Source: Batkoa obscura
Lineage: Eukaryota; Entomophthoromycota; Entomophthoromycetes; Entomophthorales; Batkoaceae
NCBI GenBank assembly: GCA_030770535.1
Contig: JASVEC010000029.1
Location: 620,001 to 684,000, forward strand
Reading direction: 5' to 3'
Length of the DNA stretch: 64,000 nt
Shown here: one piece after another, positions 59,625 through 64,000 of the stretch
Layout of the letters: each line of letters opens with the position of its first letter
Position numbering within the stretch: position 1 is the stretch's first letter
Program-made: the position numbers and the translations under genes
Notes under the pieces: model-generated
Seen by the model: only the letters and a program-made list of their open reading frames with translations
The model's database searches: none
What the model was told of the DNA's origin: nothing

Positions 59625-62324
59625 TTATTCATTTAACTCCTTTAATGATTTGATTAGCATATCATGTTCTGGTTCAGTTTCATATGAATCGGATGTTCTT
59701 GAAATGAGACTTTTTAAAAGCATTTTTGATTGAAATTTCCAGTCTTTACATACAATTTCTCCAGGGGAATTTGGGTTATCTAGGGGACCAAAATTAGAGT
59801 AGGCATCAACTAAATCGATTGCAGTTGTTGAGCATAAAGAAAATGCATCATGCGAAGTTAAAAGATCTGGATGATTAAGGATACAGCGATAAGCTTTTAT
59901 ATGACTATCCAATGCCTTTGAAGGATCCTGCTTTGGACCAAGAGTATAAAATTTAGCTTTAAGTAACCATATTTCATTATTGCCAGCAACTTTAGACGTA
60001 ATATCATCAAGAAGTGTTTCCAACTGATTAGCATGTCTAAAGGATCCATTACCTGAACCATCTTCAATATCAGTTTGTACAGAATTGATTACGATTGATA
60101 ATACTTCTCTATCAATGCATTGATCTTTAACGGTCTCCCATCTTAAATCTAGAATACGTTTTATGGCTCTCATAGCTAAATTGAAATGGCCCAAATCAAC
60201 GGCAGTGTATTGTAAATTTGTCCACATTTTCCAATTACCAGGGCTATATTTAAGTGCTTGTTGAAGAGATATTAAAGCTTCAGGTTTCTTTCCTTTTCTT
60301 ATATATATAGTTGCTAAATTATTCCATGCTTCACCGTTGTCAGGGTCAATTGAAGTTACCTTTTGGAAACATTTTTGTGCATTATCCCAATCATCGATAT
60401 GCATAGAAGCACAGCCACAAATAAACCATGAGTTCTCAAACAGAGGATTTATTTTTAAAGCGTTTAAATAACAATCTCTACTTTTATCAAATTCGTTTTT
60501 ACCATAATAATGAGCTCCTAAAGCACGCATAGCACGAGAAAATCGATTGTTTGAAGCTTCCCAAGATTTATACCACCATTCTGGCTCATTTAATACATCA
60601 CCTTTAAGGCATAACATTTTGGCGGAATTCGGGTTGATTTCTAATTGATGATCAACTACTTTGATGGCTTTTTCTGGCTGTTCTAACAATTTATAACATT
60701 CAATTATCTGTTCATACATTTCTAGTTTTTCGTAAATTTCTAATGCTGATTTAATTACACCCAAAGACATAAATTTTTCAGCTAATTCTTTTTCCAATTC
60801 CCATTTTGAAGGAATTAAAATTGAATAAAAGCTCAACATTCTCTCAGTTACATGCCCATCTCGATCATTAAATTGATCAACTAAAGCTTGTAATTGAAAA
60901 ACAGATCTTTCAATTGTACGTGACTTGAAACCTTCTAATCTAGATCTTAAAATGAGCCCCATAGTATGCACCATCCAGTTAACTGGGTTTTCTAAAACTC
61001 TAGTAACATAAGGAAACATTTCTTCACGAGTAAGCCCAGCAACAGGATTTGAGTTCTTTACGTTAATGCATAATGCTAATAAAATACACTGATCAATGAT
61101 TTTAAGTGTGCTTTGGTTAGTAACATCAACCTCATCTTCATCTCCTTTTGACGCGACTTCTGAGAATTTTACTTTCTCTAAAAGAGTGTCATCATTCAAA
61201 TCTAAAGTTTCTGGAACGATTTGAGAGCCATCATGGTTGGATTTAGTATCGACTTCATGCTCGTCATTTTCATCTGGTCTACTTTTAGCCCAGAGAACTA
61301 ATTGTGTAATATCATTTTGTTGAAACTTTGTTCTTTTTCCTAGAGCACCTGTTAATTTCCATTTTAACCCAGTGCATTCTTGAGCTTTAGTGTACTGTTC
61401 TACTGCATTTTTTTCGTTATAAAAGTGATGATGATACAATCCCAGTTCAACGTAATAGCGTGCTCTTAATTCTTGAACTTGCTGAGTACTCAAGCAATTT
61501 TCTGAGTCGCTAACATCTTCTAAGCCAAAGCTTGGTAAAGCAGTTAATGCCTTATTCATTTGAACTTCTAACTTTTCTAAAGTACTTCCAGTTGGATTAT
61601 CTAAAATTCTTTCTCTAATCCAATGACAACGAGATGACCACCAGTATAAAGTTACAAGATCGTTATCGTCATCATCATTAACTAAGGTATCAAACAATAT
61701 CAAAGCCAACCACAATAATATTGGCTTTGGAGTCAAATGATAAGCTTCTTCACCATCAACTGATATCTTGCTTAGAATTGCATTGTTTAATAAAGGTGAA
61801 CCACCGCTGGTTAGTTCGAGAGGTAGCAATGTCATTATATCTAACTTTGAATCAGGTCCAGTCCACCCGATTTGAATGAATAAGCTTAATAAAGAAATAC
61901 CTAAAGATTGTATAAGGAACTTATTAACCTTGCTTCCTTTTAAAAAGTTTGAAACATTTGATTGAAGTTTATTTTCATACTTTGAAGCCAGTTCTTCAAT
62001 ATTTGATTGTTCAAATTCGCTATCTTCTATGAAATACTTTCCTGAATATAATAACTCTTTGCTTTGGTCTGATAAAATAACATCTTCGTAATCACCATCT
62101 AATATCAAGTTCGTTGCATGAAGAGCTTTACGTGCTGGATATAAGTTTATATCTACTTCTCCTGATTCAATTCTTTTCAAATGTTCTTTTAAGTCTGACT
62201 TAGAGTTAGCACTTCCAGCTAATATTATTAACCACTCAAGATCGTTTATTGATAGCCCATCTTTTATTATCTTTGATCTTTTATTAATTCTTTGATCTTT
62301 CTCTGTTGTAGTATTACTTTCCAT
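59625..62324 (-). CDS. EMW1: TPR protein TTC27/EMW1
   Basis: Large tetratricopeptide-repeat protein of the TTC27/Emw1 family, linked to cell-wall integrity in yeast and to assembly of large complexes in animals. Single exon, 899 aa, near the family length. Seen: N-terminal helical region (ARKALHATNLILDGDYEDVI, LGISLLSLFIQIGWTGP), ARYYVELGLYHHHFYNEKNA, and C-terminal TPRs: KPEWWY-like block EPEWWYKSWEASNNRFSRAM, RALGAHYYGKNEFDKSRDCY, LNALKINPLFENSWFICGCA, DPDNGEAWNNLATIYIRKGK, ALKYSPGNWKMWTNLQYTAV. The R..RAL...Y block and the W-rich repeats are diagnostic. Confidence 0.93.
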   Translation of the reverse strand: MESNTTTEKDQRINKRSKIIKDGLSINDLEWLIILAGSANSKSDLKEHLKRIESGEVDINLYPARKALHATNLILDGDYEDVILSDQSKELLYSGKYFIEDSEFEQSNIEELASKYENKLQSNVSNFLKGSKVNKFLIQSLGISLLSLFIQIGWTGPDSKLDIMTLLPLELTSGGSPLLNNAILSKISVDGEEAYHLTPKPILLWLALILFDTLVNDDDDNDLVTLYWWSSRCHWIRERILDNPTGSTLEKLEVQMNKALTALPSFGLEDVSDSENCLSTQQVQELRARYYVELGLYHHHFYNEKNAVEQYTKAQECTGLKWKLTGALGKRTKFQQNDITQLVLWAKSRPDENDEHEVDTKSNHDGSQIVPETLDLNDDTLLEKVKFSEVASKGDEDEVDVTNQSTLKIIDQCILLALCINVKNSNPVAGLTREEMFPYVTRVLENPVNWMVHTMGLILRSRLEGFKSRTIERSVFQLQALVDQFNDRDGHVTERMLSFYSILIPSKWELEKELAEKFMSLGVIKSALEIYEKLEMYEQIIECYKLLEQPEKAIKVVDHQLEINPNSAKMLCLKGDVLNEPEWWYKSWEASNNRFSRAMRALGAHYYGKNEFDKSRDCYLNALKINPLFENSWFICGCASMHIDDWDNAQKCFQKVTSIDPDNGEAWNNLATIYIRKGKKPEALISLQQALKYSPGNWKMWTNLQYTAVDLGHFNLAMRAIKRILDLRWETVKDQCIDREVLSIVINSVQTDIEDGSGNGSFRHANQLETLLDDITSKVAGNNEIWLLKAKFYTLGPKQDPSKALDSHIKAYRCILNHPDLLTSHDAFSLCSTTAIDLVDAYSNFGPLDNPNSPGEIVCKDWKFQSKMLLKSLISRTSDSYETEPEHDMLIKSLKELNE

Positions 62325-62812
62325 ATTTATAAATTCGATATATTATATTCCAATTATACTATGCTAAAGTTTAAAAGTATTATTTCAATCAATTTGGTTT
62401 TGTACTTTTTTCAAAGTGGTTCAAGCCTCAAGAAGCTTCTGGAATTAAGGGATGCATTTGAATATCAAATTTCATTCCTTCAACCTATCATTTCCTCAGG
62501 ATATAGTCTACAATAATGTTTGATAGGAGGCCTAAACTCACCTGTCACCTGATTACTAATACACCCATTTATTTGTTACTTTGGCTATAAATTGGGTTGC
62601 AGTAAGGGATTATATTTTGCAAAATTTAAACCAAACCCTTGACTTGTTTATGAATAACTCAAACTGTTTTTGATAGAAGTTTTATCCTTTTGGGTAAATC
62701 TAATTTCTAAACATTGTAAAATTTGATAAAATTGTAAAATTGTCCCATAATTTATACTTTCGAAAACGTGGATTTCCAATACAATTTTGAATAGCATTTT
62801 TTAATATTCAAA
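62325..62812. other. Divergent promoter region, 488 bp
   Basis: Between TTC27/EMW1 and the mS38 gene. A 51-codon ATG frame (62360-62515) is present but not supported as a gene. Confidence 0.45.
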
Positions 62813-63589
62813 ATGACATTATTTTCAAGCAGCAGGGGAATGTTAAAATCCCTTGAAAGAAATCTCAACCATGTAATATTCAAAGGAAACAACCAATTTA
62901 TAAATTTTAGACGCTTTGTGGCCAGTAAGCACAGTTATTCTTCTGCTATTGAAACTGAAATGCCATCCATTACCTCGTTATCTAAAAAAGGGTTCAATTT
63001 AAAAGATCATAGAAAATACCAAAATATGTTATTAGCAAACACTAAATTTTACTGCTTGGATCAACCACTTTTAGGAATTAAAAAAGATGGCTCGATTACA
63101 GATTGGGCTTTAATGCCATCTTTGACCAAAGAAGAATTTGATGTAAACTTAGCATTTAACGCTAAAGAAACCAACGATGTATTTGATGGTAAATTTTTAT
63201 ATGTAAATAATCTTTTAATTTATTTAAAATTTTAAGAATTGGAGAAGGCTCATAAATATGAAGCAGCCTTTGAGCGTTTTCACGAATCTATCCCAGAAGA
63301 TGGCCCATTAGAAGTTCAATACATAAATGGAAATGAGAATAGTATAGCACTCAGTATTCAAAAAGAGAATAGGGATAATGATGACGAAATGGCATTAAAG
63401 GATACGCAAGTAGATATAATGTTAGATAATATATTAGACTCTATGAATAACCCTATACGCAGTAAAAGAAGGCGTGTTGGTTACTATACTACTAGTGTAT
63501 TGAGAAAACGTCGACTTAAGATGAATAAGCATAAATATAAGAAGCTCCGCAAACGTACCCGTGCCCTTCGTAAACGTCTTAATAAATAA
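62813..63589 (+). CDS. COX24: Mitochondrial small ribosomal subunit protein mS38 (COX24/AURKAIP1)
   Basis: Mitoribosome protein whose basic C-terminus contacts rRNA. Model: join(62813..63188,63237..63589), 242 aa. N-terminal part is presequence-like (SSRGMLKSLERNLNHVIFKG, RRFVASKHSYSSAIETEM). The middle is not conserved and acidic near the end. The last 45 residues carry the family domain: KRRRVGYYTTSVLRKRRLKM then NKHKYKKLRKRTRALRKRLN. This end is unmistakable. Without splicing the N-terminal exon, the presequence is lost. Confidence 0.9.
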
Positions 63590-64000
63590 ACTTAGAACTA
63601 CTCTATTTTAAAAAAGGGCCAAGTTCATATTATAGAGTAAGTTTTGTTTTATAGTTGTATTTTCTATATACTTATCGTATTATTAATCTGTTTATTTGAC
63701 AAACATATAGCTATATAAAAGCCTTATTTTTTATTTCATTGATGGAAAAAGTTTTGTCTATAATCAAAAGTATCATTAATTATAGATAACTATTTATTTG
63801 TAAAATGTTTTTTCTTCTCTAATGCATACATATCTTTTAAAAAAACAATCTTGTGTTTTCTTATTTTTGTATATTATTGATTTATTTTAGCAATCTATAT
63901 ATAGAAATTTATAAGCAACTATGACATGAGTAAATTAATTTATACTATTAATTATATCATATATAGTAGATCCGCCTTATATCATCTTGTGAAGCCTATT
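63590..64000. other. Window end, no gene seen
   Basis: AT-rich sequence after the mS38 gene. No frame or repeat that I can support. Confidence 0.5.

Noticed and set aside
62360-62515. 51-codon frame with a signal-like start
   Set aside because: Short, lies in the EMW1 promoter region, no GPI or Cys pattern, no relatives known.

Overview
This is a nuclear window from an AT-rich fungal genome. By eye it is about three quarters A+T. Most genes are broken by short GT-AG introns of about 42-65 nt, usually with a gtaa donor and a TTAAT/CTAAC-like branch region. All three stop codons end genes here, so the code looks standard. The gene set has an oxidative mitochondrion (citrate synthase, SDH1, CMC4, LYRM2, mS38), HIS1 with a long-form HisG and a Gcn4-type promoter box, an SPX phosphate transporter, secreted trypsins and GPI-type mucins. 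It also keeps PARG and a FANCE-like protein, which are often missing from yeasts. This suggests an early-diverging filamentous fungus. An AT-rich Zoopagomycota/Entomophthoromycotina lineage would fit, but that placement is an inference.

Layout: 1-5 kb holds the 3' part of an m3C tRNA methyltransferase gene, an orphan protein and three copies of a small inverted-repeat element. 5-16.9 kb holds ESS2, a GPI-type protein, a 13-exon Polo kinase, HIS1, RBM42, a Yippee-like gene, a 7-exon PARG and a Tctex1-domain protein. 17-19 kb is poor in genes and has an unidentified coding relic. 19-28 kb holds ACR3, HIT1, a 17-exon SFI1-like gene, a small KXD1-like gene and the AP-1 mu subunit. 28-39.5 kb holds a second GPI-type protein, LYRM2, a PHO91-type transporter, an Asn-rich coiled-coil protein, ERV41, an Asn-rich LRR-like protein and a trypsin. 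39.5-42.7 kb is a non-coding stretch. 42.7-49.3 kb holds a lysophospholipid acyltransferase, citrate synthase, CMC4, the FANCE-like gene and ubiquitin-eL40. 49.3-52.7 kb is accessory sequence with an element copy, a broken transcription-factor gene and a possible nuclease relic. 52.7-64 kb holds SDH1, SEH1, a bestrophin-like channel, a second trypsin, TTC27/EMW1 and mS38/COX24.

The genes do not form operons. Loose themes are mitochondrial function, mitosis and spindle pole (Polo, SFI1), vesicle traffic (AP-1 mu, ERV41, KXD1-like), RNA processing (ESS2, RBM42, HIT1, METTL2) and DNA repair (PARG, FANCE). Most multi-exon models were built by hand from splice sites, reading phase and family similarity. 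Exon lengths were checked for frame, but no transcript data were available.

The most unusual observations are a six-copy, roughly 100-bp inverted-repeat element family with TA-type target sites, a predicted one-nucleotide micro-exon in the acyltransferase gene, and several small spliced genes that single-frame ORF calling misses.
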